This document shows, in pieces, positions 10,158-25,900 of a stretch of 64,000 nucleotides of DNA. Origin of the DNA: DASSQJ01 sp963773655 (GTDB taxonomy: Bacteria > Actinomycetota > Actinomycetes > Actinomycetales > Dermatophilaceae); NCBI GenBank assembly GCA_963773655.1, contig CAVZBX010000001.1:806001-870000 (forward strand). Reading direction: 5' to 3'. Positions within the stretch are counted from its first letter, which is position 1; each line of letters starts with the position of its first letter. The position numbers were made by a program, and so were the translations under genes. The notes beneath the pieces are model-generated. The model made no database searches, was not told the origin of the DNA, and saw only the letters and a program-made list of their open reading frames with translations.

Positions 10158-12830
10158 TCAGCGGGCCGGCTTGGCCACCGGCACGAGCTCGACGTCGCGG
10201 GCGGCGACCTCCTCGCCCTCGGCGAGGTCCAGGGTCCCGGTGAGCCGGCCTGCGGCGCGCAGGTCGGCCTCGCCGGTGCGCACGTGGGCCAGCACCGCGG
10301 TGGGGCCCACGAGGGTGACCGTGGGCACCTCCGCACGCATCCCGACCTTCGCCTCCGACTTGGCCTTGCGGACCACGGCGAGGGCGGCGGCGACGGCGGC
10401 GAGGACGGAGGGGTCACCGCCGCCGGGCAGCTCGTCGACGACCGGCCAGGACGCACGGTGCACCGACCCCTCGTGGGTCCACGACCACACCTCCTCGGTG
10501 ACGTACGGCAGCATCGGCGCGAACAGGCGCAGGACGACGTCGAGGGCCAGGCGCAGGGTCGCCCGGGCCGACGCCGCGGCCTGGTCACCCCGGGAGCCGT
10601 AGGCGCGGTCCTTGACGAGCTCGAGGTAGTCGTCGCAGAAGCTCCAGAAGAACGACTCGGTGGCCTCGAGGGCGCGCGTGTGGTCCCAGGCCTCGAAGCC
10701 CGCGGTCGCCCTCTGGACCACGTCGCGCAGCGCCGCCAGCACGGAGAGGTCGAGGGGGTCGGTGACCTGGGCGCCCAGGTCATCGCTCCCGGTCCCGTCC
10801 CACCCCTCCGGCCCGGAACCGGGGGGCCAGACGTCCCCGAAGGACAGCGCGAACCTGCTGGCGTTGAGGACCTTGATGGCCAGCCGCCGCCCGACCTTGA
10901 TCTGGGCGACGTCGTAGGACGCGTCGGTGCCGAGGCGGCCGCTCGCCGACCAGTACCGCACGGCGTCCGCGGAGTGCTCCCGCAGGAGGTCCTCGGGCGT
11001 CACGACGTTGCCGCGGGACTTGCTCATCTTCTTGCGGTCGGGGTCGAGGATCCAGCCCGAGATGGCGGCGTCGGTCCACGGCACGGTGCCGTGCTCGAAG
11101 TGGGCCCGGACGACCGTGGAGAACAGCCAGGTGCGGATGATGTCGTGACCCTGCGGGCGCAGGTCCATCGGGAAGACCTTCTCGAAGAGCGGGTCGGAGC
11201 CGGAACCGTCGGCGCCCCGCCACCCACCCGCGATCTGCGGGCTCAGCGAGGACGTCGCCCAGGTGTCGAGGATGTCGGGGTCGCCGACGAACCCGCCGGG
11301 CACACCGCGCTGGTCCTCGGTGTAGCCCGTCGGCGGGTTCGCGGCCGGGTCGACGGGCAGCTCGGACTCGTCGGGGAGGATCGGGTGGTCGTGGTCGGGC
11401 TCGCCGTCCTCGCCCACCGGGTACCAGACGGGGATGGGCACGCCGAAGAACCGCTGGCGGGAGACGAGCCAGTCGCCGTTGAGCCCCTGCACCCAGTTGG
11501 CGTACCTGCTGCGCATGAACGGCGGGTGGAAGTCGATCTCCTCGCCGCGGGCGACGAGCGCGGCGTTGAGGTCGGCCTCGCGGCCGCCGTTGCGGATGTA
11601 CCACTGCCGGGTGGTGACGATCTCCAGGGGCTTCTCGCCCCGCTCGTAGAAGTTGGCCTTGCGCTGGGTGGGCGTCGGCTCCCCCTCGAGGTCCCCCGAC
11701 TCCCGGAGCGCGGCGACGACGGCCTGACGGGCGCCGAACGCGGTCTTCTCGCCGACCTCGTCCTCGTACAGCCGCTTGCCGGGCAGGTGCTCGAGCCACT
11801 CGGGGACCTCGGCCTGCAGGCGCCCGCTCCGGGTGATCAGGGAGCGCGTCGGCAGCCGCAGCTCGCGCCACCACAGGACGTCGGTGAGGTCGCCGAAGGT
11901 ACAGCACATCGCGATGCCGGCACCCTTGTCCATCTCGGCGGCCGGGTGGGCCAGGACCGGCACCTCGACGTCGAACAGCGGGGTGCGCACGGTGCGGCCG
12001 AACAGGGGTTGGTACCGCTCGTCGTCGGGGTGGGCGATGAGGGCGACGCAGCTCGGGATGAGCTCCGGGCGGGTGGTCTCGATGTGCACCGGTCCGTCGG
12101 GGCCGTGGAAGGCGATCCGGTGGTAGTGCCCCGGGTAGTCGCGCGCCTCAAGCTCGGCCTGCGCGACCGCGGTCTGGAACGTGACGTCCCACAGGCCGGG
12201 GGCCTCGGCCTGGTAGGCCTCGCCGCGGTGGACGTTGCGGAGGAACGCCTGCTGGGAGGTGGCCCGGGAGTGGTCGTCGATGGTGCGGTAGCCGATCGAC
12301 CAGTCGTAGCTGTGCCCGAGGCGGCGGAAGAGCGACTCGAACGCCTCCTCGTCCTTGACCGTGAGCTCGTCGCAGAGGTCGATGAAGTTCTGCCGGGAGA
12401 TCGGCAGCTCGTCGGCCGCCCTGGTGCTCGTGGCGTCGCCCCGGAACGGCGGCTCGAAGTCGGGGTCGTGCGGCAGCGAGGCGTCACCGCGCACCCCGTA
12501 GTAGTTCTGCACCCGCTTCTCCGTGGGCAGGCCGTTGTCGTCCCAGCCGATCGGGTAGAAGACGTTGAACCCGGCCATCCGCTTGTAGCGGGCCATGCAG
12601 TCGGTGTGGGTGTAGCTGAAGACGTGCCCCATGTGCAGCGACCCGCTCGCCGTGGGCGGGGGGGTGTCGATCGAGAACACCTGCCGGCGCTCGCCGGCGA
12701 GGGCGGCCTCCCGGTCGAAGGCGTAGGTGGCCTGCTCCTGCCATACCGCGCCCCACTTCTCCTCCAGGCCGTCCAGGGACGGCCGGTCCGGGATGGAGGC
12801 AGCGCGGGGTGCGGAGGGGTGCTCGGTCAT
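10158..12830 (-). CDS. valS: valyl-tRNA synthetase, archaeal-type
   Basis: 890-residue class I synthetase that charges tRNA-Val. Catalytic motifs are HMGH (in SGSLHMGHVF) and KMSKSRGN; the editing domain has the IETTRPELIPS stretch. The TPPPTASGSLHMGHV and WDDNGLPTEKRVQNYYG sequences belong to the archaeal-like ValS type that occurs in many actinobacteria, not the usual bacterial form. The ATG at 12830 is chosen because a GACAAT hexamer ends 7 nt upstream; an in-frame codon 15 nt earlier would overlap that promoter. In many actinobacteria valS directly follows clpX and precedes folC; here both neighbours are displaced. Confidence 0.95.
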   Translation of the reverse strand: MTEHPSAPRAASIPDRPSLDGLEEKWGAVWQEQATYAFDREAALAGERRQVFSIDTPPPTASGSLHMGHVFSYTHTDCMARYKRMAGFNVFYPIGWDDNGLPTEKRVQNYYGVRGDASLPHDPDFEPPFRGDATSTRAADELPISRQNFIDLCDELTVKDEEAFESLFRRLGHSYDWSIGYRTIDDHSRATSQQAFLRNVHRGEAYQAEAPGLWDVTFQTAVAQAELEARDYPGHYHRIAFHGPDGPVHIETTRPELIPSCVALIAHPDDERYQPLFGRTVRTPLFDVEVPVLAHPAAEMDKGAGIAMCCTFGDLTDVLWWRELRLPTRSLITRSGRLQAEVPEWLEHLPGKRLYEDEVGEKTAFGARQAVVAALRESGDLEGEPTPTQRKANFYERGEKPLEIVTTRQWYIRNGGREADLNAALVARGEEIDFHPPFMRSRYANWVQGLNGDWLVSRQRFFGVPIPVWYPVGEDGEPDHDHPILPDESELPVDPAANPPTGYTEDQRGVPGGFVGDPDILDTWATSSLSPQIAGGWRGADGSGSDPLFEKVFPMDLRPQGHDIIRTWLFSTVVRAHFEHGTVPWTDAAISGWILDPDRKKMSKSRGNVVTPEDLLREHSADAVRYWSASGRLGTDASYDVAQIKVGRRLAIKVLNASRFALSFGDVWPPGSGPEGWDGTGSDDLGAQVTDPLDLSVLAALRDVVQRATAGFEAWDHTRALEATESFFWSFCDDYLELVKDRAYGSRGDQAAASARATLRLALDVVLRLFAPMLPYVTEEVWSWTHEGSVHRASWPVVDELPGGGDPSVLAAVAAALAVVRKAKSEAKVGMRAEVPTVTLVGPTAVLAHVRTGEADLRAAGRLTGTLDLAEGEEVAARDVELVPVAKPAR

Positions 12831-12837
12831 GCGGCAC

Positions 12838-12843
12838 ATTGTC
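12838..12843 (-). promoter_or_regulatory. -10 hexamer, leaderless valS promoter
   Basis: GACAAT on the minus strand followed by 7 nt and the valS ATG. No Shine-Dalgarno sequence lies between. Confidence 0.5.
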
Positions 12844-12903
12844 ACAGACCTGCGGCGTCGTCCTCACGTCGGTTCCGAGTCCTCCGGAGCCCGTCCGCTG
12901 CCC

Positions 12904-12909
12904 TAGGGT
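12904..12909 (+). promoter_or_regulatory. -10 hexamer, leaderless plsC promoter
   Basis: TAGGGT followed by 6 nt and the ATG of the acyltransferase. The promoter is divergent from that of valS. Confidence 0.5.
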
Positions 12910-12915
12910 GAGCCC

Positions 12916-13665
12916 ATGGAGCCGCTGTACCGCTCGGTCATCGGGGTGGCGCGCGCGCTGTTCTTCGCGCAGGGGAGCCGGTTCACCGTCCTCGGCGAGG
13001 AGAACGTCCCCCGCGAGGGTGGGGCGGTCATGGCGATCAACCACACCTCGTACCTCGACTTCACCTACGCGGGTCTCCCCGCGCGCCCGCACCGGCGCTA
13101 CGTGCGGTTCATGGCCAAGCAGTCGATCTTCCGCCACCCGGTGGCCGGGCCGCTCATGCGCGGGATGCACCACATCCCGGTCGACCGGCACCGTGGCGGT
13201 CAGGCGTTCTCCGACGCCGTGCGGGCGCTGCGGGCCGGCGAGATCGTCGGGGTCTTCCCCGAGGCGACGATGTCGAAGTCGTTCGAGCTCAAGGAGTTCA
13301 AGCCGGGCGCGGTGAAGATGGCGCAGGTGGCGGGCGTCCCGATCCTGCCGACGACCATCTGGGGCGGCCACCGGGTGTGGACCAAGGACCTGCCGAAGCA
13401 GCTGGGCCGCGCGAACATCCCGATCCACATCACGGTCGGCGAGCCCCTGTACGTCGAGCGCCACGAGGACGTCGCCGCGGCCACCGCCCGGCTCAAGTCG
13501 GCGATGCAGGCCCAGCTCGACGCCCAGCAGGCCGCCTACCCCGAGCTCACCGGATCCGACGCCCGCTGGCAGCCGGCCCGGCTCGGTGGGCTGGCGCCGA
13601 CGCCCGAGCAGGCGCTCGCCGCCGAGCACCGGGACATGAACCGCCGCACCGACCGCTTCGGCTGA
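12916..13665 (+). CDS. 1-acyl-sn-glycerol-3-phosphate acyltransferase family protein (PlsC-like)
   Basis: 249 residues. It contains the acyltransferase signature NHTSYLD (HX4D, about residue 42), a FPEATMS block replacing the usual FPEGT (about 114), and a hydrophobic N-terminus. Enzymes of this family place a second acyl chain on lysophosphatidate or related acceptors at the inner face of the membrane. It is followed 11 bp later by the PPTase gene. The pair faces the lipid synthase operon, so it could transfer that system's product to a lipid head group. That role is inferred from position only. Confidence 0.85.
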   Translation: MEPLYRSVIGVARALFFAQGSRFTVLGEENVPREGGAVMAINHTSYLDFTYAGLPARPHRRYVRFMAKQSIFRHPVAGPLMRGMHHIPVDRHRGGQAFSDAVRALRAGEIVGVFPEATMSKSFELKEFKPGAVKMAQVAGVPILPTTIWGGHRVWTKDLPKQLGRANIPIHITVGEPLYVERHEDVAAATARLKSAMQAQLDAQQAAYPELTGSDARWQPARLGGLAPTPEQALAAEHRDMNRRTDRFG

Positions 13666-13676
13666 CGGGTGGGCCG

Positions 13677-14499
13677 GTGGCGGACGCGGGCGCGGACCCG
13701 ACGCGGTGGCTCGCCTGCGCCGAGGGTGGCGTCGCCGGCGGGGTCGAGTGGCTGTCCGTGCGGGAGCGCACCCGCCTGGCGTCGCTGCGCTTCCCGAAGC
13801 GGCGCACCGAGTTCCTGCTGCGGCGGTGGACCGGCAAGCAGGCCGTGGCCACGGCGCTCGGGCTCCCCGCCGCCGGGGCCGCCGACCTGGCCCGGATCGA
13901 GCTGCTCAACCACCTGACGGGGGCGCCGTACGTCGAGGTCGACGGCGGGCCCGCGGGGGTCGACGTCTCGCTCACCGACCGGGCCGGGCACGCGGTGGGG
14001 CTCGTCGGGCCGGTCGGCACCGGCCCGGGCACGCTGGGCGTCGACCTCGAGCTCGTCGAGCCCCGCAGCGAGGGCTTCGTCAGCGACTTCCTGACCCCTG
14101 CCGAGGCCGCCTGGGTCCGCGCCCGGCGCGCCGCCGACGGCGAGGACGGGTGGCAGGCGGCCGCCAACCTGCTGTGGTCGGCCAAGGAGGCCGCCCTCAA
14201 GGTGCTCCGGGTCGGGCTGCGGGCCGACACCCGCAGCGTGCCGGTGACGGTGGGCGACGGCGTGCGGGCCGATGGCTGGGGATCCCTCACCGTCCGGGCC
14301 GAGCAGGGGCCGGTCCTCCACGGCTGGTGGCGGCGCGAGGGTCGCTTCCTCCTCACCGTCGCGTACGCCGCGCCGCAGGAGCCACCGGTGGCGCTCGGCG
14401 GCGGGGTGGCGCTCGCCGCGGCCCGGCCGGTCCACAGCTGGCTCGCCGACCCCGGCCCGGTCGGGCCTGCCGGACCGGCGCAGGGGCCGGGCGGGCCCG

Positions 14500-14516
<17 letters not shown>
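13677..14516 (+). CDS. Sfp-type 4'-phosphopantetheinyl transferase
   Basis: 279 residues. It carries both PPTase signatures: GVDLELV (about residue 121) and LLWSAKEAALKVL (about 167), which bind Mg and CoA and transfer phosphopantetheine to carrier proteins. The GTG at 13677 lies 11 bp after plsC. The 3' end overlaps the convergent carboxylase gene by 17 bp. Sfp-type enzymes activate secondary-metabolite and PUFA-type carrier domains, so the five ACP domains of the synthase at 19.9-29.1 kb are its obvious substrate. Confidence 0.9.
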
Positions 14517-19899
<5,383 letters not shown>

Positions 19900-19901
19900 G
19901 G

Positions 19902-22900
19902 TCAGGCCCGCACCGCGGAGCCGCCGAACGCGTCGGCGAGCGGCGCGACGACGTCGTCGGGCACGGCCGTCGGGAGCGGCACGGTCTCGTAGCCGTCGAC
20001 GTGCACGAGGACCCGGCCGCGGCCGTCGACGACGACGCAGTCGTAGACGCCGTCCCCTGCCTCACGGGCCACGGCGTGCACAGGCCCCTCCGCGTCCGTG
20101 AGGAGAACCCGCGAGGAGCGGACCCGGGCGGGCAGCGCCATCCGCGCGTGCCGTCCGGCCTCGAGCAGCCCGGCCGCCTGGAAGCACAGCTCCACGTGCC
20201 GGGGCAGGCCGGAGAGCGGGGCCCCGGCGGGCGCGTGGCCGTCCGGGAGGGGGTCGGTCATCCTCGCCACCGCGGTGTCGTCCTCGGCGTGCGCCGCCGC
20301 CACCACCCGGTAGGCGGGGCCGTGGAAGTACAGCGCGTAGACGTCCTCGCCGGTCACGTCCCTGCCCTCCGGCCCGGCCACGGGCTCGCGGGACTCCGCC
20401 TCGGCGGCCCGCGGGCTGAGCCGGACGGTCCCGGTGAAGTGCGTCGTCACCTGGGGGGCGTCCTGTCCCGGGAGCCGCCGTTCGGCGGTGAGCCGGCAGC
20501 GGGCGAGCAGCTCGTCGTCCGGGCCCTGCTCGGCCCGCACGGTCACCGTGAGCGTGCGGGGCTCGTCGCGGTAGAACTTCACCGGCGCGAGGAACGCGAC
20601 GTCCTCGACCGCGGCGACGCGGTGGCCCGCCGGGGCCAGCAGGGAGGCCGCCTCGGCGAACGCCTCCATCCCCATGACTCCCGGCAGGACGGGGGTGCCG
20701 TCGATCCGGTGGTCGTCGAGGAACGGCTGCTCGGCCGGGTCGAGCGTGGTCGTGACGACCAGCCCGTGGTGGGCGCTGGCCGTGACCTGCCCGACCATCG
20801 GGCCGAAGGCGGCCGCGTCGGCCATCCGGGCAGAGTCCAGGCCGCCGTGGTCGGCGTACTCGGCAGCCATGGCGCCGAGCCGGCCGGCGACGACGACCTC
20901 GCCGCGGAAGCCGGAGGAGGCCAGCTCGCGGCGGATCCAGGCCACGCCCGCCTCGGGTGGGAGCATCTGCACCCCGGCCATCTCCATGATCCGCGGGATC
21001 GAGCCGCGGGTGGCCATCCCGATGCCGCCCCAGGCGGTCCAGTCCAGCGCGAGGCCGCGGGTGCCCGGGCGGGTGCGACGCAGCCCGGAGACCACCTTGC
21101 ACAGCAGGTCGTTGGCGGCGGCGTAGTCGGTCTGGCCGGTGTTGCCGAAGCGTCCCGCGACCGAGGAGAACACGACCGCGGCCCCGACGTCGAGCCCGGC
21201 GAGGGCGTGCCAGAGCGCGAACCAGCCGTCGCTCTTGACGTCGAAGACGAGGTCGAACTCCCGCGGCTCCTTTCGGGGAGGTTGCGGCTGATCTCCAGCC
21301 CCGCGGCGTGGAGCACCAGGTCGACGCGGTCGGTGGTCTCCCGCGATCCGGTCGACGACGGCGGTCACCGCGGCCGCGTCGGTGAGGTCGACGCAGTGGT
21401 AGTGCGCCGTGCCGCCGGCGGCCTCGACGGCGGCGATGGCCGCGCGTGCGGAGGCGAGCCGCTCGATGCGGGCCAGCTCCTTCTCGATGAGCACCGGGGT
21501 CGGCCTTCTCGCCGCGCTCCTTCATCCGTGCCGCCACCGTCGGCCTTGAGCCCGTCCCGGTCGGCGACGAAGGCGGCCACGTCGGGGTCGTCGGCGTCGG
21601 GCGCCGGCGGTGAGGTCGAGCAGGTGGAAGGTTCCTGCGCCCGCGCCGGCCAGGTCGGCGGTGATCGCGGAGACGATGCTGCCGGCCGCGCCCGTGACGA
21701 CGACGACCGAGTCCTTCGTCAGCGACGTCCCGCCCGGTCCGTCGGGCGGCCGCCGTCGCCGAGCGGCGCGAACGGCTGCTCGGCCAGGCCGACGGCCCAG
21801 CGCCGGCCGTCCAGCCGGCCGACCTCGACGAGCCGGGGTCGGCGCAGCGTCTCCTCGATGAGCAGCGTCGGCCACGCCGGCGGTCGTGCGGCTCGCCGGG
21901 AAGTCGACGGCCTTGACCAGCGCCTCGGGGCGCTCCTTCTTGTACGACTTGGTGAAGCCGGTGACCGCTCCGCCGAGCGGGCAGGTCGCGCCGGACGTCG
22001 TCGTAGCCGTGGCGGCCCCCGAGGCGGGTGGCGCTGACCAGGAACGGCGTCGGTGTCGCACAGTCGGCGCATCGTGGCGTAGAGGTCCTTGACCCGGATG
22101 CCGCAGCGCCTCGCGCCAGCGGCGAGGTCGAGCGCGTCGAGCGCGCCCTCGTCGTCGAGCGCGGGCAGCCAGTAGACGCCGTCGACGGCGCCCTCGGCGA
22201 GCCAGCCGTCGAGCGTGGCGGGGAGGTCGTCGTGCCGACGCCCGGCTCGAGGACCAGCGGGGTGGCGCCCGCCTTGCGCAGCCGCTTGACGAGCGCGTCG
22301 CCCACACCGCCGTGCGTCGGACATGACGACGACGCGGGCGCCGTCGAGCTGACACCGGTGGGCGCGCACAGGGCCAGCGGGGGCCGCAGGGCGGGCACGG
22401 GGACCCGGCGGGGAAGGCGGTCGACGGCGGCGAGGTCACCGAGGACGGACGGGGTGGCGCCGCGGACGCGGCCGCCCGGGGCGTCCCGTCGGGCGCGCTG
22501 GCACCCGACGGTGCGCCGTCGAGCCCGGCCCGTTCGCGGACCCAGCCGACGACGTGCGTGCAGGGTGGGGAAGTCGCGCAGCTGCAGGTTGGCGTCGCGT
22601 TCGACGCCGAACTCCTCGCGGACGGCGGCGAAGACCTCGGCCTGCTTGACGGTGTCGACGCCGAGGTCGGCCTCGAGGTCGAGGTCGGGGTCGAGCAGCT
22701 CGGGTGGGTAGCCGGTCATGTCGGCGACGATCCGGGTGACGGTGGCCAGCACGGGGTCACCGGCCGGCTCCGGCGCCGCGGCGGGTGCCACGGGTGCCGC
22801 GGGCGCGGCGGGCGCCGCGGGCGCCGCGGGTGCGGCGGGCGCGGCCAGGCCGGTCTTGTCGCGGATCCAGCCGACGACGTCGTGCAGGGTGGGGAAGTCG

Positions 22901-25900
22901 CGCAGCTGCAGGGTGGCGTCGCGTTCGACGCCGTACTCCTCGCGGACGGCGGCGAAGACCTCGGCCTGCTTGACGGTGTCGACGCCGAGGTCGGCCTCGA
23001 GGTCGAGGTCGGGGTCGAGCAGCTCGGGTGGGTAGCCGGTCATGTCGGCGACGATCCGGGTGACGGTGGCCAGCACCGGGTCGCCGGCCGGCTCCGGCGC
23101 CGCGGCGGGTGCCACGGGTGCGGCGCGGGCACGGCGGGCGCGGCGGGCGCGGCGGCGCGCGGCGGGTGCGGCCAGGCCGGTCTTGTCGCGGATCCAGCCG
23201 ACGACGTGGTGCAGGGTGGGGAAGTCGCGCAGCTGGAGGGTGGCGTCGCGTTCGACGCCGTACTCCTCGCGGACGGCGGCGAAGACCTCGGCCTGCTTGA
23301 CGGTGTCGACGCCGAGGTCGGCCTCGAGGTCGAGGTCGGGGTCGAGCAGCTCGGGCGGGTAGCCGGTCATGTCGGCGACGATCCGGGTGACGGTGGCCAG
23401 CACCGGGTCACCGGCCGGCTGCCGGCGCCGCGGCGGGTGCCGCGGGGGCCGCGGGCACGGCGGGCGGCCGCGGGCGCGGCGGCGTGCGGCGGGGGCGGCC
23501 AGGCCGGTCTTGTCGCGGATCCAGCCGACGACGTGGTGCAGGGTGGGGAAGTCGCGCAGCTGCAGGGTGGCGTCGCGTTCGACGCCGTACTCCTCGCGGA
23601 CGGCGGCGAAGACCTCGGCCTGCTTGACGGTGTCGACGCCGAGGTCGGCCTCGAGGTCGAGGTCGGGGTCGAGCAGCTCGGGTGGGTAGCCGGTCATGTC
23701 GGCGACGATCCGGGTGACGGTGGCCAGCACCGGGTCACCGGCCGGCTCCGGCGCCGCGGCGGGTGCCGCGGGGCCGCGGGCACGGCGCGGCGGCCGCGGG
23801 CGCGGCGGGTGCGGCGGGTGCGGCCAGGCCGGTCTTGTCGCGGATCCAGCCGGCGACGTCGTGCAGGGTGGGGAAGTCGCGCAGCTGCAGGGTGGCGTCG
23901 CGTTCGACGCCGTACTCCTCGCGGACGGCGGCGAAGACCTCGGCCTGCTTGACGGTGTCGACGCCGAGGTCGGCCTCGAGGTCGAGGTCGGGGTCGAGCA
24001 GCTCGGGTGGGTAGCCGGTCATGTCGGCGACGATCCGGGTGACGGTGGCCAGCACCGGGTCACCGGCCGGCTCCGGCGCCGCGGCGGGTGCCGCGGGTGC
24101 CGCGGGCGCGGCGGGCGCCGCGGGCGCTGCGGACGGGGCCGGGCGTGGTGCGGCCGGTGGGGCGGTCGCACCGGCCACCGCCGGGATCGGCCGGGGCGGC
24201 CCGTCCTCGGTGACCAGGCGCGAGGTGTGGTCGAACGGCTTGGGGTAGTCGACGGCCGGCGCGATCGGCGACGCCGGGCGTCCCGCGGCCTCCTCGACCG
24301 GGCCGGCGATGCCGGCCCACGCCACGGGGACGTGCGTGACCGGCGTGACCGGTACCTCCGGTGCGCCGACGTCCACCACCCGCAGGCGGCGGCGGTCGAC
24401 CTCGAGGGTGCTGTCCGCGTGACCCGACAGCCCGTCGAGCCAGGCCTGCCAGGCGTGCCGGTCGACGATCCGGTAGGCATAGCCGAGCTCGTGCGGTCCG
24501 CGCCGGGCGCCACCGGGCAGGGGAGTGCGCCGGAGCAGGGACATCGCGACCTGCGAGCCGAACCCGGCGGCCAGCCGGAGGGCGTACTCGACGGGGTAGG
24601 GGCCGCCGGTGGACAGGTTGAGCGCCCCGAGGTCCGGGTCGACCTCGCGGTGGTTCGGCACCGGGGGGACGATCCCGGTCTCGAGGGCCTTGACGGCGAC
24701 GACGTCCTCGATGCCCGCTCCCATGGCGTGCCCGGTGAAGCCCTTGGTGTTGGTGACGACGATGGCGTCGGCGTGCTCGCCGAAGACCCGCCGCAGGGCG
24801 TTGACCTCGGCCGCGGCGCTGCCCCCACGGGCGGGGGTGTACGTCTCGTGCGAGACGAACATCGTCCGGTGGGCGATGGCGTGGCGGTCCACGCCCCGGC
24901 CCTCGGCCTCGCGCAGGAGCGACTCCATGACCCCGCCGATGTGTTCGACGTCGAGCCGGGTGCCGTGGAAGGCGCTGTTGGCGGTCACCGTGGCGAGCAC
25001 CTCGACGATCGGCTGCAACCCGCGCTCGGCGGCCGCCTCGGCCGACTCGACGACGAGGGCCGCGGCCCCGGCGCCGATGATCATCCCGTGACGGCGGCGG
25101 TCGAACGGCGTCGCGGCGTCCTCGACCCGTTCGTCGGTGGCGGCGGCCCCGGTGGCGAGGAACCCCGAGGTCACCCAGGGGAGCAGGTGCTCACCGCTGG
25201 CGTCATCGGCGGAGACCACGACCACCCGCCGGCAGCGACCGGCCCGGATCCAGTCCTCCGCGAGCGACACCGCCTGGGTCGTGCTCGCGCACGCGGCGTT
25301 GACCTGCGTGTTCGGGCCACGGGCGCCGATGATCTCGGCGAACTGGCTGTGCCCCATCGAGAGCACCCGGAAGAGGAACCGGCGGTCGAAGGCGTACCCC
25401 GTCTCCTCGATCTGGGCCCGCTGCTCGGCGAGGAGGCGGTCCACCTCCGCGCGGGCCGGGTCGTCCTTGCGCATCGAGGCCCGCACCGCCTCCAGGGCCA
25501 GCACGTTGTCCCGTCGGCCCTTGTCGAGCGCGTAGTCCTCGATGGCCTCGGCGAACCGGTCGTAGCCCGGGAAGGCCGAGGCGAAGATGACCCCCGTGTC
25601 GTCGCGCAGCGCCTCGGGCAGGCCCCACCGGTCGGGGAGCTGGGTGCCGAGGGTGGTCGTCTTGTACCGCATCGTCAGCGGGATGCCGGCGTCGCGCATC
25701 GCGTCGAAACCGGCGGCGATCGCCATCCTCGTCGTCTCGTCGAGGGCCTCGTCGCGAGCGGCGTCGATGCCGAACTGCTCCACGACGTCCATCGGGGCGT
25801 GCCGCCCGGCGAGCTTGATGACCTCGGCCGGGTCCTCGATGGTGTGGAAGCTGCCCGCACCGGAGGCGTCCTTGACGATCCGGGTGATGCGCCGGTCGAC

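Noticed and set aside
13377..13676. Upstream extension of the PPTase frame
   Set aside because: The in-frame extension lies inside plsC on the same strand in another frame and shows no PPTase similarity.
22520..24063. Regular repeats of about 326 bp as a CRISPR or satellite array
   Set aside because: Units are coding ACP domains with motif conservation; far too long and without spacers of CRISPR type.
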